DNA of 64,000 bases from positions 97,203-161,202 of the forward strand of contig NZ_DATCTU010000033.1 of NCBI RefSeq assembly GCF_036567765.1, read 5' to 3'. Every line of letters starts with the position of its first letter. Position 1 is the first letter of the stretch. Both the position numbers and the translations under genes were made by a program. The notes beneath the pieces were generated by a model. That model did no database searches. It worked only from the letters and a program-made list of their open reading frames with translations, and was not told where the DNA came from. Of the stretch, positions 16,999 to 25,654 are shown one piece after another. The stretch comes from Pseudobacteroides sp. (GTDB taxonomy: Bacteria > Bacillota > Clostridia > Acetivibrionales > DSM-2933).

Positions 16999-17859
16999 AT
17001 GAAGAAATGGGAGATATTTGAGCAAAATGCAGCTGGGTATATTAGAGAGGTTTGTAAGGATAATAATTTAGGGGTAACCGTGACCCAAGGCGGAGGCGCC
17101 AATAGTAATGAGGCTGATATAATAATAAGTAAAGACGGTAACGTTGTTTTTACTGTAGAGTCAAAGCTGTCTCCTTCTCAAGGCGGCCAGTTTGTTATAG
17201 TAAATTCAGGCAGTTCTTATACATTCTCTCCGGGTAATAAGCTTGATTGCAGTTACCAGAGTGCACAGGATATTATAGGTTATCTAAATACAAACTACGG
17301 AAAGTTTAATAATGTGGTACAGTCTGCTATAAACATAGAGTGTCTCAGCAGCACCCTGATAAGTTGGGTTATAAATCATTACAAGGCAAAAGAAAGTAAA
17401 TTTGTTATAACATCTACAAAACCTGATGGTAATATGATACTTATACCTATCGATAGTCTGGGAATATATTTTGAAGTAACTGCTTGTCTTAGAAGGAAAA
17501 AAAGCGGGTCAGCCCATCTGCCTAAAATGGAATTCGGAAGGGCAGAAAGAGAACTCAAGGATTATTTAAAAAGAATTGGAAATGGCGTCCGAGAATTCAA
17601 AATGGAAGGCAATAAGGCGGTTTTAACATTAAAGAACCCTGTAGATCTTGCCAAAAGTCAGTGCTACTTGGGTCCTGATCTTTTCTTGTCTAAACAGAGC
17701 TCAACGAGATATTATATTAAGAAGAGAAGTGGTACCAACAATGAGACAGTAGTTTTCTCGCTAAGATATACCGGAGAAGACAGAGAGCAAGGTAAAGAGC
17801 TTCTAGTAGTAGAAATAAGGAACAGACTAAGTGAGATGGATCAGATAGGGAGGATATAA
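16999..17859 (+). CDS. Type II restriction endonuclease, HhaI-like (predicted GCGC)
   Basis: A 286-residue protein with a PD-(D/E)xK-type site: Asp40 (EADIII), then Glu54 and Lys56 in TVESKLS. The order of motifs follows R.HhaI as I recall it: ESKLSPSQGGQFVI matches an EAKMPHSQCGQFVL segment, and RRKKSGSAHL matches RIKKSGSRHL. The paired methyltransferase is even closer to M.HhaI, which supports the same GCGC specificity. The ATG at 16999 was chosen because AGGGGG is 8 nt upstream; a GTG at 16990 overlaps that site. The C-terminal part is longer than in HhaI. It is followed after 4 nt by the controller-type gene, and the methyltransferase gene converges on the pair. Confidence 0.85.
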   Translation: MKKWEIFEQNAAGYIREVCKDNNLGVTVTQGGGANSNEADIIISKDGNVVFTVESKLSPSQGGQFVIVNSGSSYTFSPGNKLDCSYQSAQDIIGYLNTNYGKFNNVVQSAINIECLSSTLISWVINHYKAKESKFVITSTKPDGNMILIPIDSLGIYFEVTACLRRKKSGSAHLPKMEFGRAERELKDYLKRIGNGVREFKMEGNKAVLTLKNPVDLAKSQCYLGPDLFLSKQSSTRYYIKKRSGTNNETVVFSLRYTGEDREQGKELLVVEIRNRLSEMDQIGRI

Positions 17860-17863
17860 AAAA

Positions 17864-18085
17864 GTGGGAAGTGGTATATGTGGGAAGTTCGGAGTTAATG
17901 TCAGGAAGTACAGGAATGAAAAGGGCTTTTCCCAGGAGAAACTGGCAGAAATAACAGGGCTTCACAGAACATATATTTCTGATGTTGAAAGAGGCACTCG
18001 GAGCATATCTTTAGATAATATTGAAAAACTGGCAAATGCTTTAGAGATTCAAGTGTACAAGCTTTTTGTATTTGAAAACATCTGA
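17864..18085 (+). CDS. Controller-type XRE regulator of the R-M system (C protein)
   Basis: A 73-residue HTH_3 protein with the controller-protein look: KFGVNVRKYRNEKGFSQEKL, then GLHRTYISDVERGTRSISL and IEKLANAL. The start is GTG at 17864, with GGGAGG provided by the last codons of the endonuclease gene, so translation is coupled. C proteins normally time endonuclease expression after methylation and usually precede the R gene; here it follows R, which is less usual and would delay its own production. Candidate operators lie at 16828-16853 and 16931-16954. Confidence 0.85.
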   Translation: MGSGICGKFGVNVRKYRNEKGFSQEKLAEITGLHRTYISDVERGTRSISLDNIEKLANALEIQVYKLFVFENI

Positions 18086-18132
18086 TGTTGTTTGCCAGTT
18101 CTAAGAAAAAATAACATTTATGAACTCAGCAT

Positions 18133-19128
18133 CTAGGGAATTATGTCTTCGTGGTTTTTAACAAAGTCCCTCAGCCCATCAAGTTGTACAACGTTTTTTA
18201 ATATAGACTTGAGAACCGGAATTGCAACGCTGTTTCCAAACTGCTTATAGGCCTGCCCATCAGAAACGGGAATTATAAAGTCGGCTGGGAAGCCTTGAAC
18301 AAGGCAGCATTCTCGTGGTGCAAGCTTGCGTACCCTGCCGTTTATCAGATACGCCCCTGTTTTTGCAGCTGCACCTCCGCCGTGGGCAGATAAAGTCACT
18401 GCATGACCATATGGGCTGTAAATTCTTTCGCCTTGCCCGCCCTTGTTGATTGTTCCTATCCGTAAGGGTTTTGCTGCATGGTTTTGCTCCAAATTGTAAT
18501 ATAAAACCATATCATTTCTGTCAATCACATATTTGTCGGTTTCATTATCAGGAAGAAGTATGTCACATAAATAAGTATAGCTGCCCGATGGTTCAGGAAA
18601 CTGGTAATAATCTACACCTAGATCTTTTCTGAAACACAGCATGTATACCCTTTCTCTAAATTGAGGAACGCTGTAGTGGCCTGCGTTGAGAACCTTGTAA
18701 AAGACATTGTAACCAAGGTCATTGAGTATATCCAGCATATGTTTAAAGGTTTTTCCGCTGTCATGGCGGACAAGGTTTTTCACATTCTCAAGAAATAGCA
18801 TCAAGGGCTTGTGATATTCAGTTATCCGGGCTATTTCAAAAAACAGGGTACCCCTTGTATCCTCAAAGCCTCTCTGCTTCCCGCTTATACTGAATGCCTG
18901 GCAAGGAAAGCCTCCGCACAGTATGTCATGGGAGGGTATCTCATGGCTCTTAATAAGGGTGATATCTCCGAAAGGCTTTTCACCATAATTAGCTTCATAT
19001 GTAATACAGGCTTGTTCATCTATTTCTGAGGAAAACACGCACTTTCCTCCATAATACTCAAGGGCTTGCCTGAACCCTCCAATACCCGCAAACAGATCTA
19101 TAAATTTTAAATCGTTAAACTTTTTCAT
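18133..19128 (-). CDS. DNA cytosine-5 methyltransferase, M.HhaI-like (predicted GCGC)
   Basis: A complete 331-residue C5 methyltransferase. It has motif I DLFAGIGGFR (residues 11-20), the catalytic loop GGFPCQAFS with Cys76, motif VI ENVKN (114-118), motif VIII QFRERVYM and motif X QAYKQFGNSVAIPVL. The target-recognition region contains GKGGQGERIYS-like and TLSAHGGGAAAKTGAYL segments, nearly the same as the M.HhaI recognition domain, so GCGC methylation at the inner C is predicted. It protects host DNA against the endonuclease at 16999-17859. It converges on the R and C genes and has its own promoter in 19129-19319, letting methylation be established first. Confidence 0.95.
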   Translation of the reverse strand: MKKFNDLKFIDLFAGIGGFRQALEYYGGKCVFSSEIDEQACITYEANYGEKPFGDITLIKSHEIPSHDILCGGFPCQAFSISGKQRGFEDTRGTLFFEIARITEYHKPLMLFLENVKNLVRHDSGKTFKHMLDILNDLGYNVFYKVLNAGHYSVPQFRERVYMLCFRKDLGVDYYQFPEPSGSYTYLCDILLPDNETDKYVIDRNDMVLYYNLEQNHAAKPLRIGTINKGGQGERIYSPYGHAVTLSAHGGGAAAKTGAYLINGRVRKLAPRECCLVQGFPADFIIPVSDGQAYKQFGNSVAIPVLKSILKNVVQLDGLRDFVKNHEDIIP

Positions 19129-19319
19129 TATTGTTCTCCACGTATATTATATAAATTGGATTGAAAGTCAACTGTATAATAATATCCATTATACATTATA
19201 GCCATAGAAGTTACGATATCAATTTCTGCACATCAGGTATTGATTTTATTTTAATATAGTAGTTAAATATAGGTAGCAAAGAAATAATGGGTTGAACTGT
19301 AATTTATAGGAGAAATAGA

Positions 19320-20273
19320 ATGGCAAAAAGGTATATATTTTTACTTATTATTTTAGTACTATCTGTAATAAGTATATCTGCAGGCACTCTGTACTCAGTA
19401 AAAACCAAGAGTGAAGGGCGGCCTTTTGATTTCAAATACACTTTTGCATTTATTCCTCAGCAAAAGCACGATCCTTTTTGGAAAGAGGTAAGGGTGGGTG
19501 TGGAAGAAGTGGCAAAGAAAGAAAACATTTCGCTGCAGGTAATGGAAAGTGATTGGACTGACGAGGAAGCGGAGCTGGATTTTTTTAATATAGCAATCCT
19601 GTCAAAGGTTGATGGAATAATTGCACACTCTTATGATAAGCCCCAATTTATTGATGTCATTAATAAAGCTGAGAACGAAGGTATCCCGGTAATTACAATT
19701 GATACAGATTGCCCGCTTAGCAATAGGAGTGCTTATGTCGGAATAGATTATAAGTATGCAGGGGAAAGAGCAGCGGAGGCTGTGACTCAAAGTATGAGTG
19801 CAAATGCTCATATCGCAATTCTGTCACCTGACACAGGAGATGGATCAAGAACAGACGGATTTTTGGAAAAGGTCACTTCCAGTCCGGGTATAGGCATAAC
19901 TGCAAGTGTGAAGACGAGTTCAAATATCCTCGAGGCTAGGAGTGCTATAAGAAAATTATTAGTCAAACACCCGGATATCAATTATGTTTTCTGCACCAAT
20001 TACAACGATACTATCGGTGCGGCCAGAGAAATTGTTGATCTCAACAAATCCGAAAGGATCAAAATAATAGGTTCTGACTATGTTTTGAAGGATAGTATAA
20101 ACTACGAGATGGAAACTTACATCAAGACAGGGACAATTTTAGCTAATGTGATACAGGATCCTTATAGCATAGGTAAAAATGCAATGAGTAAAATGATTAA
20201 TCATAAAAAAGGGAAATTAGAAAAGCCTGAAGAGGAGGGCTTCGATTTTGTTTATACAGAGTTTTCGGAATAA
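19320..20273 (+). CDS. Periplasmic-binding-protein-type sugar sensor, membrane-anchored
   Basis: A 317-residue protein with an N-terminal hydrophobic anchor (residues 5-25) that has no lipobox Cys. A ribose/galactose-type binding-protein domain (Peripla_BP_4) follows, with typical features FIPQQKHDPFWKEV, KVDGIIAHSYD, IPVITIDTD and AGERAAEAV. In clostridia such proteins placed directly before a YesM-type kinase deliver sugar signals to the kinase rather than to a transporter. It is the first gene of a four-gene operon (39 nt before the kinase). No ABC permease or ATPase gene is present, which supports a sensing role. Confidence 0.8.
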   Translation: MAKRYIFLLIILVLSVISISAGTLYSVKTKSEGRPFDFKYTFAFIPQQKHDPFWKEVRVGVEEVAKKENISLQVMESDWTDEEAELDFFNIAILSKVDGIIAHSYDKPQFIDVINKAENEGIPVITIDTDCPLSNRSAYVGIDYKYAGERAAEAVTQSMSANAHIAILSPDTGDGSRTDGFLEKVTSSPGIGITASVKTSSNILEARSAIRKLLVKHPDINYVFCTNYNDTIGAAREIVDLNKSERIKIIGSDYVLKDSINYEMETYIKTGTILANVIQDPYSIGKNAMSKMINHKKGKLEKPEEEGFDFVYTEFSE

Positions 20274-20312
20274 CGAGCTTTTATTTTACTTCACATAGAT
20301 AGGGGCAAGAAA

Positions 20313-21752
20313 ATGTTTTTTAGTATTAAAACCAAACTAGTAGTGTTTTTTGTAACATTGATTTTAGCAATGAGCGTTGTAAGTTATTTTGTTTTTCTCC
20401 AGTATTCATCATTTGTTCACAACCTGAAGTCTCTTGATAATATTATGGAGGATATCAATAAAACACAATCCGATCTTGCAAATGACATCGTGCTTACAAG
20501 GTTTGTGCCTAGAAATTTTGATTCACAGGTAAGCTCCAACAAGCTGATAAACGATATAAATGACGCTTTCTATCTAAAGCTTATGGATCCTTCGGAATAT
20601 GCAACCTATAGAAGTATTCAAGAAATGGTGCTATCCTATACCGAAGAAGCAAAGGAAGCCCTTCGTGCCAAATCAGGAAGGAATCCGGAAAAATCCCTCA
20701 TACATTTTAATAAATCTGAGAAAATAGCAGGTTATATGAAGGAACAAATCAATAAGCTGGTTTCTTCCTACAGGATAGGTCTTGTCCAAAAGATGCAGAA
20801 CCAGTACATTATAGTAATAACGCTTTTTGCAACAGCATTTGTAAGCATTGTTTTCTCCATTGTATTCTCAGGAAGGATAACAAGACATATAATGAATCTT
20901 ACAAAGGTTGCACATATTGTTTCAGGTGGCAAATTTGATATTGAGGAGATTCCCATAACTGGAAAAGATGAAATAAGCATTCTTACGTCAGCATTTAACA
21001 CAATGATTTCCAATATAAAAAAGTTGATTTCTGAGATAAAGGAAAAGGCTGAGGTGGAAAAGAAGCTGAAACAAAAGGAAGTTGAGAATCTTGAAATAAA
21101 TAATCTTCTTAAAGAGGCGGAGCTTAGAGCATTACAGGCACAAATCAACCCTCACTTTCTTTTTAATACGCTAGGCTGTGTAGCACATACTGCATTAAAG
21201 GAAGATGCTGATAAAACATATGATCTGATAATGTCGGTGGCTGACTTGTTTCGCTACAATCTCTCAAGATCCCATAAATACGGCACCTTGAGGGATGAGA
21301 TAAATAATATTAAGGAGTACATAAATATACAAAAGGCTAGGTTTAATGACAAATTTGAATTTAGTGTCCAGATAGAAGATGACAGCCTGCTGGATATAAC
21401 AATACCATGCCTCAGTATCCAGCCTATTGTTGAAAATTCTTTCCTGCATGGTATAGAAAAGATAGAAAAACCGGGTATTATTAAAATAAGTGTGTTTAAG
21501 AAACAAAAAAATATTGTTGTAGAGATATGGGATACCGGTGTTGGCATGAGTGAGGCAAGGATAAAAGAAATAATGTCGGATGATCCCCTTCCGGATTTTA
21601 ATGTCCCTGCAGGACACACCACAAGCCTTGGATTAAAAAACGTAATTAAGCGATTGAGATTGTTTTACCGGAAAAGGGATGTGATAGAAATAAAGAGCCA
21701 AGTGGGAGAAAGTACAAGCGTTATTCTTTATCTTCCTGCAGAAATGGAGTGA
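20313..21752 (+). CDS. Sensor histidine kinase, YesM family
   Basis: A 479-residue kinase. It has a membrane segment at residues 9-31, an extracytoplasmic helical sensor region to about 163, a second membrane segment at about 164-188, a HAMP domain and a coiled coil. The His_kinase core follows with phospho-acceptor His281 in QINPHFLFNTL. The ATPase domain has the N box around QPIVENSFLHG and the G box WDTGVGMS. It would autophosphorylate in response to the sugar-binding protein and pass phosphate to the regulator encoded 6 nt downstream. YesM/YesN pairs in cellulolytic clostridia control glycoside hydrolase and transport genes. Confidence 0.92.
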   Translation: MFFSIKTKLVVFFVTLILAMSVVSYFVFLQYSSFVHNLKSLDNIMEDINKTQSDLANDIVLTRFVPRNFDSQVSSNKLINDINDAFYLKLMDPSEYATYRSIQEMVLSYTEEAKEALRAKSGRNPEKSLIHFNKSEKIAGYMKEQINKLVSSYRIGLVQKMQNQYIIVITLFATAFVSIVFSIVFSGRITRHIMNLTKVAHIVSGGKFDIEEIPITGKDEISILTSAFNTMISNIKKLISEIKEKAEVEKKLKQKEVENLEINNLLKEAELRALQAQINPHFLFNTLGCVAHTALKEDADKTYDLIMSVADLFRYNLSRSHKYGTLRDEINNIKEYINIQKARFNDKFEFSVQIEDDSLLDITIPCLSIQPIVENSFLHGIEKIEKPGIIKISVFKKQKNIVVEIWDTGVGMSEARIKEIMSDDPLPDFNVPAGHTTSLGLKNVIKRLRLFYRKRDVIEIKSQVGESTSVILYLPAEME

Positions 21753-21758
21753 TGCATT

Positions 21759-23366
21759 ATGTATAAAATGATAATCGCTGATGATGAGTCTTTTGTAAGA
21801 GACGCTTTTAAGATGGTAATAAACAAGCATTTTCCTCAAATTAGGATTGTAGCTGAGGCACAGACAGGGAGAGAGGCTATTGAAAGAGCTTCGGAATATA
21901 ACCCCAATCTTATGATCATGGATGTTAAAATGCCGGGTATTAATGGGTTACAGGCTATATCCGAAATTAAGAAAATCAACCCTGAAACCAGGTTTATAGT
22001 TTTAACTGCATATGATTACTTTAAGTATGCTAAGGAGGCGTTGAGTCTATCTGTTGATGAATATATTTTAAAGCCAGCCAGAAAGGAAAGAATTATTGAA
22101 TCGGTGGGTAAGGTGCTTGGTATTATAGAAGAGGTGAAGAGCAAGAAAAACCAGGAGTTGGAGCTCAAAGAAAGGTTAAGCAATGTGCTTCCGGTATTGG
22201 AAAGCGAATTTGCACTTTCAATGGTTTTTGGAGATGTAGAGAGAATTAATCAGATGGACTATCCAAAGCTTTTAGGTAAATCATTCGATGCAGGCTATTC
22301 AATGGTTTTGGATTTTAATATAACCGAGAGTAAAAGCAGGGATATGATAAAAAGTATGCTAATATCAAAGGTAAGGGACCTTCTTATTATGTTCTTTAAT
22401 GCCAGAGTAGGCTATTGTATTATCAGCCCTGTCTTTTCAAGCAGGATTGCAGTTTTCTTTCCAGAGGATGGAATTAATGATATTGATGAAATCAGAATGA
22501 TTTCTATAGATCTGGCAAAAAGCCTGATTAAAAAGATTCAGGATGAACTGGAAATAATGCCTTCAGTTGGCATAGGAGGTTTGCATAAAGGCATTGGAGG
22601 CCTTATTGAGTCGTATAATGAGGCAAACCTGGCTGTAAGCTCAAAGACACAGTCAGTAAGCCATGTGGATGATATTGAAATCAAAAGGATAGATACCTCA
22701 TATTCGCTGAAGCTTGAACGCCAGTTATGTGAAAAAATCCGGCAAAATGACAAGTATGATGCATTAGCAACATTTAAAGAGCTTTATTTTTCGATAATCA
22801 CATGGGAAACCAGGGATATTACAAATAAGATGTGTGAGCTTATGGTGGTTTTGACACGAATACCTCTGGAATTTGAGATGGAAAGTGCTGCAAATAGATT
22901 TTTCGATGATACTGAAAGAAAAAAGATTTTAATGTTCGAATCAAAACAGGAGATATACGAATGGTGTGCTTCCAAAATACAACGATTGGTGAGCCATTTG
23001 GCGGACTCAAAAATTACCAATACAGAAGATGATATTATCCTAAGTGCTGCCAGATTCATTGAAACCAATTACATGCATGAAATAACATTGGAGGACGTTG
23101 CAAAAGCAGTTAATGTCAGTCCTTATTATTTAAGTAAACTTTTTAAAAGTCAGATGAGTCAGAATTTTATTGATTTTCTTACTGATTTAAGGGTAGACGC
23201 TGCAAAGAAGAGAATACCCGACTCTAATGTGAGCATAAAGGAAATATGCTACGAGGTAGGATATAATGACCCCAATTATTTTACAAGGGTGTTCAAGAAG
23301 GTAACAGGGCAGACACCTTTAGAATATAGGCAGGCTAATAAGTCAACGGGCAGTGAGGGAAAATAA
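21759..23366 (+). CDS. AraC-type response regulator, YesN family
   Basis: A 535-residue regulator. The REC domain (residues 1-120) has DDE near residue 9, phospho-acceptor Asp55 in MDVKMPG and Lys105 in ILKPA. A 290-residue middle region follows. The C-terminal AraC DNA-binding domain (residues 430-530) has two helix-turn-helix units (LEDVAKAVNVSPYYLSKLF and IKEICYEVGYNDPNYFTRVFK). It is the cognate partner of the kinase just upstream. Likely targets are this operon and sugar-use genes elsewhere; the nearby GH5 cellulase is a candidate. Confidence 0.93.
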   Translation: MYKMIIADDESFVRDAFKMVINKHFPQIRIVAEAQTGREAIERASEYNPNLMIMDVKMPGINGLQAISEIKKINPETRFIVLTAYDYFKYAKEALSLSVDEYILKPARKERIIESVGKVLGIIEEVKSKKNQELELKERLSNVLPVLESEFALSMVFGDVERINQMDYPKLLGKSFDAGYSMVLDFNITESKSRDMIKSMLISKVRDLLIMFFNARVGYCIISPVFSSRIAVFFPEDGINDIDEIRMISIDLAKSLIKKIQDELEIMPSVGIGGLHKGIGGLIESYNEANLAVSSKTQSVSHVDDIEIKRIDTSYSLKLERQLCEKIRQNDKYDALATFKELYFSIITWETRDITNKMCELMVVLTRIPLEFEMESAANRFFDDTERKKILMFESKQEIYEWCASKIQRLVSHLADSKITNTEDDIILSAARFIETNYMHEITLEDVAKAVNVSPYYLSKLFKSQMSQNFIDFLTDLRVDAAKKRIPDSNVSIKEICYEVGYNDPNYFTRVFKKVTGQTPLEYRQANKSTGSEGK

Positions 23367-23367
23367 C

Positions 23368-24414
23368 ATGGGAATCACAAGATGCTCTAAAGCGGCTATT
23401 ATTTTTGCTTCTGTTTGTGTGATTGTACTTTTTATTGCAGGCTGTGCTTCAGAACAAAGAAAAGATAAAAAGGACATTAAAGTTGGCTTTTTGATAGATG
23501 CACTGTGGGAGGAACGTTGGGGAAGAGACATGGAGCTCTTTACAAAAAATGTACAGGATTATGGGGCTCAGGTCTATGCAAAATCTGCAAGCGGCCAAAA
23601 GGATTTGCAGGAAAAGATGGCCAAAGAGCTCATAAAGCAAGAAGTTGATGTGCTTGTTGTAGTGCCCAACAGCAGCATATCTGCCAAATCAATAGTTGAT
23701 CTTGCTCATAAAAACGGAGTAAAGGTTATTGCGTATGACAGAATGATCAGGGACTGTAATCTGGACTATTATGTATCCTTTGACAGCAGAAAGGTTGGAG
23801 AGATTCAAGCTGAGTATCTGGTAAAAAAATTCCCAAAGGGTAACTATATACTTGTGGGAGGCTCAAAGGAGGATCACAATGCCAAACTTCTCTGGGAAGG
23901 GCAGCATAAGGTGCTTGATCCTTACGTAAAACGTGGAGATATTAAAATCGTGTCTGAAACGTGGACTGAAGGTTGGAATCCGGAAATCGCATACAAAAAT
24001 GTAAGTCAGGCATTAAGGGGAAATAAATATGATATTGCAGCAGTATTAGCATCAAATGACGGTTGTGCAGGCACTGCCTTTCAGGCACTATCAGAACGTA
24101 AGCTTGCAGGCAAGGTCGGGCTTACAGGCCAGGACGCAGATATAGCCGCCTGCCAGAGAATAGTCGAGGGAACTCAATCAATGACGGTTTACAAGCCAAT
24201 AGAAAAGCTGGCTTTAAAGGCTGCAGAGATTGCTGTGATGCTTGCGAAAGGCAAGAAGGTACCAACCGAAACCCAATTAAATAATGGTATGGTTGATGTT
24301 CCATCATTTCTTATTGACCCGGCTTGCGTAGACAAAAACAATATAGATGAGATTGTCATTGGAGACGGATGGCAGAAAAAGAGGGAGGTTTACCTAAATG
24401 TATCGGGATACTAG
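23368..24414 (+). CDS. Sugar-binding lipoprotein, XylF-like
   Basis: A 348-residue lipoprotein with lipobox FIAGC at residues 22-26. The binding-protein domain has XylF-like features: VGFLIDALWEERWGRDME, VLVVVPNSS, KVIAYDRMIRD, SFDSRKVGEIQAEYL and LASNDGCAGTA. D-xylose or a related pentose is the most likely ligand. The ATG at 23368 directly follows the regulator's TAA; a GTG at 23353 would overlap the regulator and is less likely. With no permease or ATPase gene in the operon it may be a second input to the kinase, as in three-component sugar-sensing systems, or may serve a transporter encoded elsewhere. Confidence 0.85.
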   Translation: MGITRCSKAAIIFASVCVIVLFIAGCASEQRKDKKDIKVGFLIDALWEERWGRDMELFTKNVQDYGAQVYAKSASGQKDLQEKMAKELIKQEVDVLVVVPNSSISAKSIVDLAHKNGVKVIAYDRMIRDCNLDYYVSFDSRKVGEIQAEYLVKKFPKGNYILVGGSKEDHNAKLLWEGQHKVLDPYVKRGDIKIVSETWTEGWNPEIAYKNVSQALRGNKYDIAAVLASNDGCAGTAFQALSERKLAGKVGLTGQDADIAACQRIVEGTQSMTVYKPIEKLALKAAEIAVMLAKGKKVPTETQLNNGMVDVPSFLIDPACVDKNNIDEIVIGDGWQKKREVYLNVSGY

Positions 24415-24550
24415 GAATTTCAGCACAAAAACACTTTAGACCCGAACAAAGCCAGGTGCCTAAATATCCAAGCTGGATAAAAGGCATCTGTATTTATAGG
24501 TATAAAGTGCTGTGTTTTTTTATAATGTATAGCTCGGTAAAGGAGTATTT

Positions 24551-25366
24551 TTACTCCTTTGGTAAGTAATTTGCGGGATTCACAGGCTCATCGTTTTTAA
24601 GTACTTCAAAATGAAGATGGGGCTGTTCTGCTGATTCAAATACAGCAGTATTCCCAACACACCCTATAATGTCTCCAATACTGACCTTTTGGTTTGTTGA
24701 AACCATATTACTGCTTGCAAGGTTTGCATATACAGTTTTAAGCCCATTTGAGTGATCCAGCACAATCGTGATACCATACCTTGGATCATCCGTTATTTCA
24801 CTCACATAACCATCTGCAACTGCTTTTACAGCAGAGCCTTTTTCACAGGCAATTTCCACATACTCGTGGGTTTGCCACTGCTCAAGTGTTTTTGAGTACA
24901 CAGGCTTATCACTTGAATAATCAACGCATATTTGTCCGAAAACGGGCATTATCATATCGAGACTTTTAGCGATATTTTTACCTGAAGCGGGTTTATCAGT
25001 GTTTTTACCGCTATTAGCCGATGGCTTGGCTGTGGGCTTTGCAGTTACAGCCGGTGTTGGACTTGGAGCCAACTTAGTAGGTGTTGCTGCCTGCAATTTG
25101 TTTTCCTCATTGCTCTTATTCGGTACAAGTTTTTCGGGACTTTTTCCAAGAATGCTGGAAGCAGGGTTGTTAATCTCATCAGAAATTTCTCCTTGAGCAA
25201 TGTTTTTTACATTCCCTGTTTGTTCGGTTCCCATGGTAAAGTATACAGTAGCACCCAAAATGCAGACACATAGGGTCAAAACGATGTAAAACAATCTTTT
25301 ATCAAGAAAGTTCAATATTTTTTTTCTTGTTAATTTTTTTTCGGGGAATAACTTTTTCATATTCAC
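24551..25366 (-). CDS. SpoIIQ-like M23 peptidase-fold protein
   Basis: About 271 residues: a short basic cytosolic tail, one membrane segment near residues 25-47, a Thr/Pro/Lys-rich linker to residue 130 and a LytM/M23 domain at the end. The latter has THEYVEI, VKAVADGYVSEITDDPRYGITIVLDHSNG and PHLHFEV. Overall it matches clostridial SpoIIQ, the forespore membrane half of the engulfment zipper with SpoIIIAH. In the first zinc motif the usual HxxxD is HEYVE, so Glu replaces the metal-binding Asp and endopeptidase activity may be altered. GTG at 25366 has the best spacing to GGAGGTG; ATGs at 25360 and 25381 are alternatives. The usual spoIID and spoIIID neighbours are absent. Confidence 0.75.
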   Translation of the reverse strand: MNMKKLFPEKKLTRKKILNFLDKRLFYIVLTLCVCILGATVYFTMGTEQTGNVKNIAQGEISDEINNPASSILGKSPEKLVPNKSNEENKLQAATPTKLAPSPTPAVTAKPTAKPSANSGKNTDKPASGKNIAKSLDMIMPVFGQICVDYSSDKPVYSKTLEQWQTHEYVEIACEKGSAVKAVADGYVSEITDDPRYGITIVLDHSNGLKTVYANLASSNMVSTNQKVSIGDIIGCVGNTAVFESAEQPHLHFEVLKNDEPVNPANYLPKE

Positions 25367-25654
25367 AATATCCACCTCCATACTTTATTGTTACCGTCAT
25401 AAGGAACAATATACATCAAAATAAAAATTTACTAATTCTCATATGTAGGATATAATAAAATTACATGGACATAAAATAATATTACATTGAGCTGTAGTCA
25501 ATATGCACATTCTATGCACTTAATTTCTCGTTAAATTCTCCAAAAACATTGATATAGGGGTATAAAGCGTTTATCAATCGTATTTATGCAGAGTGCGGTT
25601 ATTATTCGCAGAGTATACTTATTACTTATTTTAATTTATGAAAGGGGAAAAATT

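Noticed and set aside
24418..24530. Structured segment between the XylF-like gene and the M23 gene, considered as a riboswitch
   Set aside because: Short stems can be drawn and the right side ends in T residues, but it matches no riboswitch class I know and lies between 3' ends, so at best it is a terminator region.
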